Below, piece by piece: positions 34,125 to 48,800 of a stretch of DNA of 64,000 nt. Below the pieces are notes generated by a model. The model was not told the origin of the DNA. It was given only the letters and a program-made list of their open reading frames with translations, and searched no databases. Where the stretch lies: positions 8,532,416-8,596,415 of the forward strand of contig OZ026844.1 of the NCBI GenBank assembly GCA_964023205.1. Direction: 5' to 3'. Positions within the stretch are counted from its first letter, which is position 1; every line of letters begins with the position of its first letter. Position numbers and translations under genes: made by a program. The stretch is from Lutraria lutraria. Taxonomy: Eukaryota > Mollusca > Bivalvia > Venerida > Mactridae.

Positions 34125-36725
34125 CACTTCTATCAGACACAGAAAACTGGATAAAATGAAGAAAAGCAACATGTAAAACACACATTTAAGTATGTACCTT
34201 TTCAACAGACAGCCTAACAGCACCATACATCAATAATTATCAAACTGTGTGTGTTTAAAAGGTATGTACAACTCTGAATCAAACATTTCAAGCACACTTA
34301 AACAACAAAGAACATTTCTATTACTTAATACCACAGAAACAGGACTATTACTGATCAGTATTAGTAACAAATGTTTCCAAGGTTAATAGGAGCATTTTGA
34401 AGAAAAGAAGGATGTTCTATGTTGGACACAGATTTTACAAAATAAAACAAAACTTTCTAGGGCAAACTTAAGTTGAAAACAAGATTCATTTACAACCAGT
34501 TATCTTTAACCCTTTCGCTGCCAGACACATATTGCCTACATTGTACACTGTATTGCCAGGGATTTTTAAAGAAATACAAGCAAGCGTATTTAAAACTTTA
34601 AACCAATTCCCAAACGGGTATAGTCGTAACGTAGGCAAATATGGTAGGATTTGTGCAGACAGGTATACCCGTCTCATTGGCACTGAAAGGGTTAAATATC
34701 AAGCAAAATAGTACATGGAATTATCATTGAGAAACTAGGACCATGATATTGTATCAAAAACAAACTCGACATTCTAGAAGTAGTTAACTATTATACTTTG
34801 AGCACAAAACATCTAGTTTTGTACCAAAGTATCAATCAAATAGTTTAGCAATCATTCCTTGAACTTGTTAAAATTGAAATCAGATCTTGCTGTTGACTAA
34901 GTAGAAACGTATGAGCAGATAAAATTAAAAGATAAATATCCATGGAGGTTGTATGATATCATCTCCACCATACTGATCAGATAAATTCACTGAACATACA
35001 CTTTACAAAACCAACATCTATCATTACATACCACTATTGAATTGACGTGAAACTGTATTTTTGTACTTGACATACAAAGCCTTTATGGTAATAGAATTAT
35101 GATCAGCATTTCTTTTTAAGTATTTCTTATACACAGATGTTAAAAATATGTAAGTTGGGGTCATTTTGACTGTACTAACAAGGGTACATATAACAATCTA
35201 GCACATGGTATAACTAAAAAAATATCAATGCAATTCAACATAAAAATATCGAGTTGAACAACTTGGTTGATAATGGAAGTTAATATTACAAGACAATGAA
35301 GGAATATGTACACATATCTAACAGGTTATACAAAACAAACACAAAATGCCCTAGTAAATAAAACATTGCTCTGACATTACCAAGGTCACTATATACACGT
35401 ACAAAAATAGACATCTCTAAGTTTTTCACAATATTTACACCTGATCACAATAAAGTTGATTCAATGGAACACAAATATAACAAGTTGAGAAAATAAATAA
35501 CATTAAATAGTACAAAAGTCTCCGAAGGTGATAAATAAAAAACAAAAATTATACAAAAAATTGCCCACTTATCTTGACTGGTACGCCTTTGTACATAACA
35601 CGAGAAAAAATCCTACATGTTTGCTTATAATGTTAACTAACAGAACATTTACTTCATCAATAGGATTTGAATTAACATTCAATGATTTTATGAATTAAAA
35701 ACATCCCATAGAAGAAAAGACATTACAAGAAAAAAGACTGAATAACAAGCACACACACAGTAAACATATACATTCAACAAAACATCCTTTTATTTAAACA
35801 ATAACTGTCCATTGAATCAACTCAATTATGAAATCTATTTACAGGTCATACAGACAATACAATGAGTACAACGATCTTTAATCCATAAGAAACACTGATT
35901 TATTCATTTATGAAAGTAACTTCTAAAGATGGTAAAGATAAAACCTTTCAACCAAGGAGTCAAAAATATACAGCCATGTCCAGGGTCCCCTTTGAATAAA
36001 ATTCATGAAAACATGAACTTTTCTTGAACTGTTCTTGCATACATCATGAATAGTTCATTAAGTATGAACAAATATTTGATAGGGGCTTAAATGCACTTAT
36101 AACAAAAATCATTCTCAGAAGTAAAATATTGACCAACATAACCACATTCTAGGTTAACAATATGTACTCATTAATATGTCAAATTTACACTTAACAAGAA
36201 TCAACTACAATATTTCTAAACTGACTTGGACATGAGATAAAGTCTTTACAGTAAAATATACAACCATGAAAGAAAAAGTATTTTACTCTTTGTACAGAAA
36301 TATGTCTCGTATGATGTTTTAGGCAATACAAAAACTAATGACAAAGCATGGTAAAAGAAAGCATGATAAAAATGTGATAGATTTACAACAGAAATGAGCA
36401 AATTCAACAGTCTGTAAACATGAACAGAGACTACAGAAAACATGCACAGAATTATTACACATATTTACTACCAACCAAAATACAAACAATGCTGCCTGAT
36501 AAACTGTAAATTCACACCTCCCCCAACCACTATACCAAAACCTTGAAATGTGCAAAAAATAAAATAATAAATCAACTCAAATATAGCCTTCTTTGAACAT
36601 AAGCACAAAAGCCTTCTCTGACCATGTGGTCCATTAAATACAATGTGACATGCATTGTATTACTGGCTTAAATCTGATAATTAATCTGATGACCTACTAA
36701 TGTGTCCGATTTCATATGCATCAGA
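34125..36725 (-). other. Presumed long 3' UTR / downstream flank of the KMT2E-type gene
   Basis: Directly follows the stop codon on the minus strand. It is T-rich on that strand, has no coding potential, and contains several AATAAA (minus) sites, for example near 35790 and 35898. The true polyadenylation site cannot be chosen from sequence. Confidence 0.35.
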
Positions 36726-39700
36726 TCAGTTTTTATGTGAAGACTGTTTTGAGAAAGATTTTCTATTTGACTGGTGATTTGAACTCGATCCTCGTTTCTG
36801 ATTCCACGATGACGGTGATAAGTCTTGATGATTATTGAACGACTGAATTGCTGGCCCATTTTGAGAATGATTGTTTGTGTTATTGAATGAATGGTTCATC
36901 AATCTCGGCGAAACTTTTCCCAAGTTGGATGAAGTCTGTGAAGATTTCTTGTAGCCGTGATAGTTAACATTTGAGCTACTTGGATGAGAATTGAGCCTGA
37001 GAAAATTGCTATTCGACTGATGTCCATAATCAAACACTTGTTGTGATTTCGAATTAGAAGACGTTTGAACACCATTCAATGAATTGTTAGCAAGCTGGTC
37101 ATTTGATGAGGGCAAACTAGATGGGGATGGATTTGGCAGTGATTTCTGAACTTTGCTGATCTGGGCTGAAAATAGAAAGCCAAGTATTTATTTGTTTATA
37201 TCAAGTCTTTTTGCCCTTTTTAAACAGTCAGAGTCATACTAGGCGGACAGTGCACCTAACCATCGTTCCTGGGAAGAACCAGTACTGGACTCCCATCCTC
37301 AGTAAGCAACTGGCTACTTTCTCACATAAAGAGACATGGTTGGATAAAAACAAAGTAAACAATCAAAAACTAACAGTATGATGATATTGATAAGTAACAA
37401 CTGGTTCAGACAGTGAACACACACAGTTTGAATTTCAACAAAAGAAATAAATCTCTACCACTATTGATATTATGCAGTATATAGCTTTACGAAAAAAACA
37501 TGATGCTAGAAATGGGAAGCTAATCCTAATACCATTTAAAATTTCTGGCACAAAAATAAAACTTTAACTGAAGAATACACAAATTAGTAAGACATTTACC
37601 TTTAATAGCTGCAAGTTGTGCTGTGAGATCATTCTGAACCTTTTGTGGGTTTCTAACATTAGTCAAGATGTTGGAGAGAGGAGCCTGAAGTGTGGATGTA
37701 AGCTGTGGTTTGTTTGATGATACAAAGTTTGATATTGATCCAGTGGCTCCTTGCAAGCTTTTACCTGACCCAGAAGCAATGGGTGGTGTAACATGTGACA
37801 GTGTACAAGATGAACCAGCTACAGCTGGGAATGATGATTCACAGGGCTTTAATGAAGGTGATGGGTAAGTCTTTATGTTAAGCAATGACTGTACAGGTGT
37901 TCCATTAGTGATTCTAGGCGACCTTTGCCCCTGGGGCGGTGGGGGAGGAGGAGGGGGTGGAACATCAACTCCATCACCATTGGAAACGGCAACCTTACCA
38001 GGCATTTCTGTACAACAGAAGGAATCATATAAGCACATACAGACAAATTCTACATCCATTTAATAGACACTTATTATATAATCATATGTTTCAAATTTTA
38101 CTTTATAGAAAAAAAGTCATACAACATTTGATAGAAATAACCCAAAATATAATTTTTAGGATAAATGTTAACCTCATGAAAAAGAAAACTAAACACATTA
38201 AAAAAATACAAAATTAGACTTATATGCTGTAAAAATTAAAATTGTGAGATATAAAAACATCTCCTATAATCACTTAGTTCTACATGATTATCAATTATTA
38301 ATAAAAATTAATGGATTTTATAGACAACATATATCGTAGTGTCAAAAGAAGTTGAACATCAAGAAAAGGTTGATTCATATCCTGTCCCACATACTGATGA
38401 GGTAATTCAGTGGTGAAATAAATGAGTCTGTCACAAAAGGTTTAACAAGAGTAGGACCTCAATGAAGATCAGTAAATGAGGGTTTACCTTTTCCCTTTAA
38501 TGATCAGCAATGCATGAAGTGACAGCACTAAGAATAGCTCTTTTATATGTTTGTTTTGAGTTTTATGCCTCTTTTCAACAGTCAGAGTCATATGAGGCGG
38601 ACAGTTCACCTAATCATCGTTCCTGGGAAGAACCAGTACTAGACGACCATTCTCTGTAAGCAACTGCCTACTTTCTCACATAAAGAGGCATGGTCAGTAG
38701 CTGGGCTTGAACTCACAACCCTGTATCAGTAAGAGGTTACAGTGACTCTTGAAGTCAGCGACCTTAACCACTTAACCTAAAGCTCTTTTATATACAACTC
38801 ACTGCAGTAAGTTTGGACATCTGTTTGTCATCATTTACCTGTATTTTGATCACTATCCCCTTCAGTTTCAGTACTGTCATCAAGTCCAAACTCTTGTCTT
38901 AATCTCTCTGTTAAGCTCATCGGCTTTCTAATTTCCTCTTGTTTCTTTTCACGATTAAATATTGGAGACAGGAGATCTGATGAACCTAAATAGATCAATA
39001 TGATATGTTTACAATTTCACCAATGACACAACAAAATACCAAGACATCTAATAAATACTTCAAAGAGAAGGCAAAGCATATTTGTCATAGAAGTTATAAC
39101 TTTATAAATGACATTCAACAACAAAAAGGTTTTATCAAGAACTATCAACTACAGAAAAGGCTAACAAGTAATGAAGAAAATAATTACAGATAGTTCATTA
39201 TAACACAAAATATTACAATAAATGTAAGATGACATAAGAAGGAAGTATGTTGTTTGTTTCCTTGAGTTTTAAGCCCCCTTTCAACAGACAAGAATCAAAT
39301 GAGGCGAACAGTTCACCTAACCATCATTCCTAAGAAGAACCAGCACTAGACTCCCATCCTCCGTAAGCAACTGTCTACTTTCTCACATAAGAGTAATTGT
39401 CGATAGCTTGACTCTAACTATCAGTGAGAGGTTACAGTGATTTGAAATCATCTACCTTAACCACTTCACCACAGAGGCGGGTCGGAAATATGTTAACAAA
39501 TTTACAACATAGTTGCAGAGATAAAACTGTATCATAGATACTTAATAACTTACTTTTAAATTCTTTTCTCTCAGTTTTTTCAAACATAGGTAATGAAGGT
39601 AGAGATGGTAATGGTAGTAGTTTCTTATCCAGATGTTTCAGCGTGATAGGGTTTGTAAGTTTGAGAGGAGATGTGATAGTTGTACTGGAGACTGATGACA

Positions 39701-39824
39701 CTTTACTGGGTCCTGCTACTGGAGCCGGTGCTGGTGGAGCTATTGATATTTGTGCCGGAGTAGTTGGTACAGGCATTGTTGGTGTCTTTTCCTTCTTCCG
39801 TTTCAGATACTCTTGCAAGCTTAC
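36726..39824 (-). CDS. KMT2E: KMT2E exons 23-26: conserved C-terminal motifs and proline-rich tail
   Basis: Exon 23 begins VSLQEYLKRKK, matching the VSL.EY.KR motif of KMT2E and SETD5. Exon 24 has SLTERLRQEFGLDD, another family motif. Exon 25 carries nine consecutive prolines after DVP, and then a Ser/Thr-rich stretch. Exon 26 is Q/N/S/H-rich and ends SQSSHKN... with stop TGA at 36726-36728. Exons 22 to 26 are separated by introns holding SINE and MITE copies. Confidence 0.88.
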
Positions 39825-42800
39825 CTATGCAAATTAACATCAGAACTAAATGAGCAAAGCACAAATATACAAATAAATATAAACATCCAGTCATACCAGT
39901 GTTTGCAGCTACTTCTGAATAAAGGTCACCCTGTGAATAAAGGCCCTTCTTTTAAAACAGTTGTTGATTGTCAAGAACAAAAAGACCTCCAAATAAAGAC
40001 CATAGGCCACATTTGACTTTCTCAAAGGTGGCCTTTGTTCACAGGTTTGATAAATATAGTTTGATAAACATTCTCATGAATGTTCATGAATATGTGATTT
40101 GAATGTTTTTAGTACATTTTTTATTATCAATGAAAACAAGTTGTGTACCTTTTTCTTCTCCTTAGGAGGGTGAGATGATTCAGCACTCGTACTTGGCTCA
40201 GGGAAACCAGTAAGAGAGTCTTCACTTCCTCTTCGAGAGTCATCATAACTTGCTCCTAAACCAGTTTCAGATGCTGAAGTTACATCCATAGAGTCTGAAT
40301 CATAACCTATCATCCCAGAAAGACTGGATGTATTTATTAACCCACTACCCACAACAGGAGGAACAAACTGAGTAGTTGAATCAACAGTAGTATCAGCACT
40401 ATAATTTGCGTCACTTAAGAATTTTAGGTGACGATTCTGCACTGGGGCAACATCTGATGAACTATTAGATGTAACAGAGAATGGATCAGTGAAATTGACA
40501 TTGCCAATAAGGTTTCGATTAATATTTGACTGCACTGACTCCAATATGAAACTATTTGACACTTCATTATCCACAGATTGGTGATTGGACACACTAGTCA
40601 AAATATTACTATCCAACAGTAGAGAATTTGAATTTGATGTAATAGCACTCTCAACCATAAATGAACCAGACACATTATTCCTCCTATGAATCGGTGGATC
40701 TGTACTAGAATGAGTAAGCTGATCAGTGCTGGAATCTACAACACTTCTATTAGATAAGTTAGGGTCATTTACTCCATGTAATGCTAACAATGATGATGCT
40801 AATGATGATGATGTACACACTTTGCTATTATCTACAATGTTTGATGGTCCAGGTAAAGTGCTTTTATCCAACATTAATGAATTTGATCTTTCACTACTAC
40901 AGCTGTCACATTGAGTGTTACTTCCCAGTGCTTCTGAACTGATCTTAACTGCTTCAGTTTCAGTACTGTCTACTTCATTACTAGCTTCAACATGTGCAAC
41001 AGCTATTGGTTCACTTGATCCACTGTCACATTCTACATCCACTAGAACATTTTCTGAACCTTGACACACACTGTCACTACTGTCTGGTTCAGAATTAGCA
41101 CTTCTTAGTTGATCACAGACAACAATTTGTTCACTACTACCTGTCCTTACATCTTCCACCTCTGTGGAGGACTTCACATCTGGATTTGAGATCGGTGTAT
41201 CTGCCATACCAAGACAGACCTCTGTACCCGTGTTACAAGAAATAGAGCAGTCCATCTCTGCACAAGAACTAACATCACCATTTTTCTCATCAACACAATC
41301 TGCAGTAATTTTTTCATCTGAACTTTCAGCTTTCATCTCAACTCTGGATTCTACAGAAACACTTGCTTGAGCAGTTAATACATCTGCTGATTCATCCGCA
41401 CTTAATGCTTCACACTGATTCTCATCAACAGGCATTTCCATAGGTGATTGCTGAAATATTATATTCAACGTGAAAATAGAAGTAAATAAATAAAAAAGAA
41501 TTTAACCAACAGATCGGTGATGGTAGAACTGTAATAAATTCTATATAAAACGCCATATGTAAACCAAAATTACCATAATGAAAAAAGTCACAGAATTCAA
41601 CTCAGATCAACTGTTGGCGTAGTAATGCTTTGTACTGCATTGCAGTATTAAACTCCAGCTTTTTAATCTGTAGTGTTTTATATGCATTTTATTGTAGGTC
41701 TAAGGGAGACCAATTTACTGCCTAAGACAGTATAGCAGGATAAGCAGACTGATATAATTAATTATCTTCCATTTAATAATCCAAATAAATTGTACATCAG
41801 TAATTACTAAGTATACAGAAGAATATCTATCCACAGTCAGGTAAGACAATATCCTACTAACTACAGGCTGCAAACCTGGTAATAATGCAAAGTCTGGTAA
41901 CATAGCTCAATCAAGACAAACATATTACCTCAACTTGTGGCTCTATTTCAACTTCCAGGGGTTTGAGTGGAGAAAAGAGGTTTGTGAACCCATTTTTGTT
42001 TTTGAAATTCTCAAATGATTCATTGAGACTACCAAAATAACTATTGCCAGATGGTGTAACTGGTGCAGGAGTAACAGCAGGTGATTCATTTGTTGACGTT
42101 GATTCCCTTGACACAGATTCTCTAGCTAATCTTCTCTTCTTTAATGGGGTAACAAAATCTGTAAAAGAAAGAATATTTCAATTGAAGACTACTGGATGCA
42201 TAGATTTGTTGAACTAAGCCTGTAACAATTTATGATTACACAATTTCTTATCAGCACTGATTGTTAAAACGAGCAATTTTCATGCTGATTAATGTATACG
42301 TCTTAATATTGGCGCCCTTGTTATTTTGGTGATATTGGCGGTCAGCATCGGAACCGTCAAATCTAGACCGCGCCAATATAAAACCACGCCAATAATGAAC
42401 ACCGCCAATTATTTTGTCAAAGAAAATTATTTAACTTTTGTTATCAAAAGGTGTAACTAACACTTTTTCACGTAACTATTTGTTTGTTTAGCATGTGTGT
42501 ACATGTATTATTACTTGTTTACTTTTATCAGTTAAAGTACATGCATTATGTTTATTGCCTTAGGGTAAATCTTAATTGAAATCTCAATGTAAAATCTAAA
42601 CGATTCAAACAATACAGCTTATTTGTCACATGATATAAAACTTATATTGTCGGCACAGACTAAATTAAACCCAATATAATAACAATATGTATCAATTTAA
42701 GATCAATTATCGAAACAAATTAACACTTTTAGCCATTGTGTTAACTCATGTTCGATCCCAAGTAATTACCAATACAATACAATACCAACATTTTGTTTTC

Positions 42801-45800
42801 ATGTAACTTTCTTGCTGTTTATACATTTCACTTGATACGATAGTATTTAGGAGGATATTTAGTAAAATAGTCTAATTATTTCCCTTGAAAATGGTGGAAA
42901 CTTATTTTCTTAAATGTTTTAGTTTTGGCGCTAAAGAAGACAGGACATGGTTTTATTTTGGCGGTTGGATATGAAACTGCCAAATATAGAACCCGCCAAT
43001 TCATGAACATCTTAAAAATGCCAAATTTTGCACCCGCAGAATTAAAGACGTATACAGTATCTTTTTTAAAAGGTATTTCTTGTTTTATATAAGTTATTTC
43101 ACTTACCAGCAGGTGGGGAACCGCCTGGACTAGGCAAAGCTGTCTGTGGATTTGGACTCATTCCACCAGTAGGTTGCACAGGTGAACACATTCCATTACT
43201 TTCTGAAGATCCTTCACCCATGGCTTGTCTTAACCATCGCTTAAAAGTTAAATAAGTTTAATTAATATGCAACAGAGATACCCTTAAAAAACAAATATTG
43301 AATAATAATTCTTCTAAATATTTCAAGAGTGATTCTTTTGCTCTTATTTTTTACCTCAAAACTCATCAATGATCGTAAAATAAACCAGACCAAGGCCAAA
43401 TACCTGATAAACAACTACGATAGGCCTGGAATTCAACATTAACAAAGATCAGGGGTGCACGGATATATCCGGTATACTGACACCCCTGAAAGATAAATTT
43501 GAGGACATGAACAGAGAAAAGATGAACTATGAACATAACTGTTACATTATCAATACCTTTTTGGCTGATCCTGCACTAGTTTCCACAAGAAGCGAAGATG
43601 ATCTCTCTCTTACACCAGATGACTGACTGTTCCTACGTAATCTGTCCATGGAATTGCGTGGACTTGGTAAACATGTTATGAACATGTTGTCCTCTTTCAC
43701 AGAGACTTCCAAAGGTTCAGCTTTGGGCTGCTGAGACTTTGTATCTTGACTTTTTTCACTAAGCCATTCATTCATTAAGTGCTGAAATGAAAATATTCAC
43801 ATTACCAAACCATAAGCTTTTAATGCAACTAAACTAGAAGTTGAAAGGTTCATTTAACTAGAGCTTTGTCACAGAAGTGACTATTAAACCTGCCGCCACT
43901 TTGACACTAAGAATACGACAGTACACTATGATTATGGCGAAGTTCAAGGGTAGGTAACTCTGGAATGTGTGGATCACTGGGCATGAAAATTGTGTTCTGC
44001 ACATCTACACTTCATGGTAATGACATATTTCAAATTTCATTGCAAACTTTGTTTTGCGGGGTATAATATTGATCAGGACTAACAACTGGAACAGAAAGCA
44101 TGTAAGAATATAAGAATGGCAATCAATTTTACCCTTTTTGTTTTCAGTAGCCTGAATGAAGGTGGGGTAGTAGAAGGATCTATTTGAACTGCTGGCGTGG
44201 TAGGGCAACTAACAGACTGTATTGGAACAGTGTTGCTTATCTCTTCATTGGGCTCTGGTGGCACATCATTACAAATACTGCCAGCTCCACTTGTATTTCT
44301 GACTCGTCTGGAAATAAAATTAATACAAAAATAATACAAAATACAAGCAAAAACAGTAATATTGTATTGGATGATAAAAAATCATTTTTAATATCACCAT
44401 GGAGCAAAATTTAATCATGGACTTCTGAACTGTGCACATTAAATTTATTAACTTTTTTTTTCTAAAATAGAATCAACAAGTGAAAATTAAGAACAAAAGG
44501 TTTTTTGTAACATATTTCAAAATGCAGAACAAAAAAGAAAGCAAATTGAAACGGGCAGTTTGTGGTCAGATCAGTCTTCAAATTAGTGGGTTGCCCCTGC
44601 CTGAAAGGATTTTTTTCCTTCTTTCATTCAAAGACTGTCAGCTTTTACTTAACACATAGAACTTAAAAGCAAAAGACTAAGTAAACCTCGCAATTCACTC
44701 TTAAATATCTTAAAGTATACTACAAAATAAAAGAGAGGTGTCTATTTGGTTCTGTTATACAGCTGATGCAGCAAGCAAATAAAAAAACAAATAAATGAAG
44801 CAAAATTAACCAATAAAACAGCCTTATTATGCAGTAAGTGATTAAAGAAAACAGAAGGAAATTGAAATGCAACAATCATTTTCCAAAATACAAGTAAATA
44901 TGCGTAATAATTACAATAAATTTCAATGTAATTACGTCAAGATATTAAATATAACATTTACTTTAAAATTACGGAAAGTATGATATTGTGTAATTTGGAA
45001 AAATATTAAATCATACTGATAACATACAGCAAGATTAGTGAACCCCACATTAAATGTTTCATTACACCTGTAATGACAATAATTTCTTGAAGTCACATAC
45101 AAAGGAAACAGACTTGGGTTTCACTTATGACTCAGAGGCCATATAGAAAATTTCACACCATCTTGAAGCCATTCAAATGACCACAGACTGTTGGAAAGAT
45201 AATCCAGTCATGCATTATTACACAACACTGCGTTACAACAGTTCATTGCAAGTCAGAGAACAGGTGCTCTGTTTACCTTCTCTTAGTAGAATAAGACATA
45301 ACCCACCTTCTTCCACCACTTTTCTTGGCTTTCTTCCTGTAAGAAGAAAAACATACAAATAAGACCACTAAAGAAGATTAGCAACAACAATGTTTGGATG
45401 ATCAGACGCTCCATTTACGAAACAACAGGAGAAAACATTCAGAATTGAGCACGTACATAATAGCTCTTTACTAAAAGTCACTTATCAAAATACAGGAACT
45501 TTCTTCTTAAATTATTACTTCTTCTAATGATGCATTAGTCTCAACATTATATCTATACAAATAAACTGAAACATTGCTGGTAATCATGGAACTTACGATT
45601 TAGGTGGAGGAGGTGGTCGCTCCCGTAGATTGGGTCGTGTCTTCTCATCATCCAGTATCTCGGCAGGCTCTTCCTTCACTTTCATATCCACATCAACATC
45701 CACACTGTCAAAAACAACAGTTTCTGTTTTTACTGGAGAAATCACTTTCTCTTCAACTATTGGCTTTCTTTCCACATCTTCCTGTTCCTCTTTTGGTTCT

Positions 45801-48800
45801 TCTTCAACAGGTTCACTCTTAAAATAAAATAAATGATAATAGTCAAAACACTTTGACCTACTTTCACATTGCTTTTCGGACATAGTTTGCTTGGATTAAG
45901 AGATCTTGCAGTAAAAGCCTAAATAACATGATGTAGTATATAAATGTATGACTGGAAATATCACTTTCCCACAGCATGATTGTGAAACAGCCCACATTGT
46001 ATCCAGCTCTAATTAATATCTTCAAGAAAAGTTGGAATATGTAGATATATGACAAAAATTATTGAAAAAAAAAAATCATATTTTATACACAATACATCAA
46101 ATATCACAAAACAACTATATATATACAGCAAAAATAATCACAAAAAAATAAATATACAAACCGGTCTTTCTTTTTCCTTCTTATGATTTTTTCCTTCCTT
46201 TTCCTCTTTCTCTTTTAATGGCTCTCTTTCCTTCTTCACCTCAACAACTTTTACTTTATTACACTGATCCTGACTGGCCTTACGGGCATTACGTTTTTCC
46301 ATCTTTTCAAATGCTTTCATAATGGCTTCCATCTTTCTTTCTTCTCTTGTCTGAAAGCATCAATTTTTATACTACATATCAGGAATGTGATTGACATTGA
46401 AGCTATAGAGTTGAAATTTATCATTTCAAGGGACCCCTCTCACATGGTCTACGCAATTTACAGAAATTACCCTTGATACCAATTGGCTGAAAAATCATAT
46501 AAATATGTCAAATGTTTGGCAGAACAATATTAACGGTGAACAAATCAACATGGTCAATTCTTCATCAGATTGCCTTGTATGATCAGCTTTTGGGATTGAC
46601 ATAAGGTTAATAATGGTCACGGACAATTGTTCTTTGTAAGCAGTATGGATTTAAAATAGCAATTCTGAATATATTTGACAACCCATTTTATTATTAAAAC
46701 AAATACCTATTTACATTGTTGGAAGAAATTTAATAGTACCTGTTTTGCATTTTAGTTGTCTGTGGTCAAAATACAGCAGCTATGGTCAAGATTTCTGTCA
46801 AATATTACAATGTTTTTCAAATATACATTCACTATAAATATGATATCACTGTAATTAATAAGATGGAAATATATTACTTATTCACTTACCAGTTTCTTTT
46901 TTTCCTCAGGTTTAGGATTATCACATGTATTATTACAGGTTTCCTTGTTCGAGTCACTAGCTGATGCTTCAGGAGAAGTAAGATGATCTGTTTCAGAGGA
47001 ACGTAAAGCTGTAGGTTCAGGAACTGTTAATGGCTCTGTTAAACTGCTCTCATCCTTTGTCTATTAATGAAATAATAAAACATATCAATACATGATATAC
47101 TACGGGTGTCAATAGAGCCAAATTAAAAATCCTGAAAATCATATGCGGTCAACCATTTTTGTCAAACACGTGGCCTTCAACCGCATTGTTTCCATATTTA
47201 ACTTAATTCGTATTAAAGAAAATCCTTCAGAGCAGATTAAATTGACCATAATTTTGCCATTTCATATTTTCATCAAATAACTTATTTTGCTCAGAAATCA
47301 TAGCTGGAATATTGATATAACATATTTTTGAATCATTTCAAATTCAACTGTGTAAGATGATTTTGATTTTAACTTACTTGGGATGGCACTCTTAGCGACC
47401 GTACCCTTCCACCAGAAACTTGTGTGCTGACATTACTTGAAGAGTTTGGTCTTGGGACCTGGGACCTTCGAACCATTTTAGTAGGGCTAGGCATCGGTGG
47501 ACTAACATGTATGGTTTCTGGTGTTGGCATTATTGAAATTTCTTGTTTTTCAGGAGTTCTTACAGGGGACTTCACTGGCGATTTTGACGGTGATTTAATA
47601 GGTGATTTTATAGTCAATTTCGGAAGTTTATCATTTTTCTGAAACTTCTTATTTGGTGAACTGAAAAAAACAACAACAATAATGTGTTGTGATTAGTCTA
47701 AATGTCACTAATTTGAATGTCTGTAAATTACCTTGTTCAATAGTAAAATTAAGCATCAAATAAACCACTGTCTGTACACTTATTAAAGAAAAGAATTTAA
47801 AGACAAAAACAAAATCTTCATTAAGTATATTTGAAATTTGTGACAGATTTATTCCTTAATAAAATTCTCTTGATAAAGATGCTTTTATGATTTATTCTAC
47901 CAAAATTTGTTGTAAATTCTTATAAACGTACCTTCCAGTTTGTTGTAATTTTTGAAATCTTAACCTCCGTTTTTGAAATCGTGAAACAGGACAATTGTTT
48001 CTTAAACAAGCACATTCCACACAAAAATTCCTACAAAACAAAATTGTTCAATTCGCATTAGCATAACAGTTCAATTAAAACCAAATAATTTTGTCTGCAA
48101 TATTGATCCGTAACAGTATTCCTTGACTGACCAAAAAATATATGTATCATATTTGCATGAATAAAATATATGTATCATATTTACATGAATAATAAATTCT
48201 TATTTTGATATTTTCTATAAATCTAAATAATGTTTCAACAAATAATTTCAAATTCTAATGAAGCAATGTAAAAATAAAACAGGTAAAATGAGTGTTGTGT
48301 AAGTAATATGCAGCTTACCATTTTTTATAATCATAGTCAAAAGGTATAGTAATTTCACATCCTTCAAGAATTTCTTTAGAAGCCACAGCAATAAAATGAG
48401 CTTGACCACCAGCAACAACATGATGAACCTAATATAACAAAAATAACGATGTAATTAATTCAAATCTAGATATATATCACCAAATATAATTTGCTATCAG
48501 TTCCTATACTGACAAGGCATGAACATATGGTAGAACGGCCTCACCAAATAAGTTCACATTTGCATCTACTTTGAATCCAAATAAACAACAGTTCCATCAA
48601 TTGAAATAGTTGTACACATTGATTATCATCTACCTAGCAGAAACTTCATACAAAACATTCATTGAATATTCACATGATCAAAAGGTCTAAGTGTTTCATG
48701 TTTAGTTTTAAAGAAACACTTCTAACATGACTAAAACACATGCGACCAGATAGCATCAGCAGAACAATGATAATTGCACAAGCAAGTTCTGAAAATCAGT

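Noticed and set aside
37875..38063. Plus-strand ORF with a glycine run
   Set aside because: It is the antisense reading of the proline run in KMT2E exon 25.
45604..45827. Overlapping plus-strand ORFs
   Set aside because: Shadows of KMT2E exon 16 on the opposite strand.
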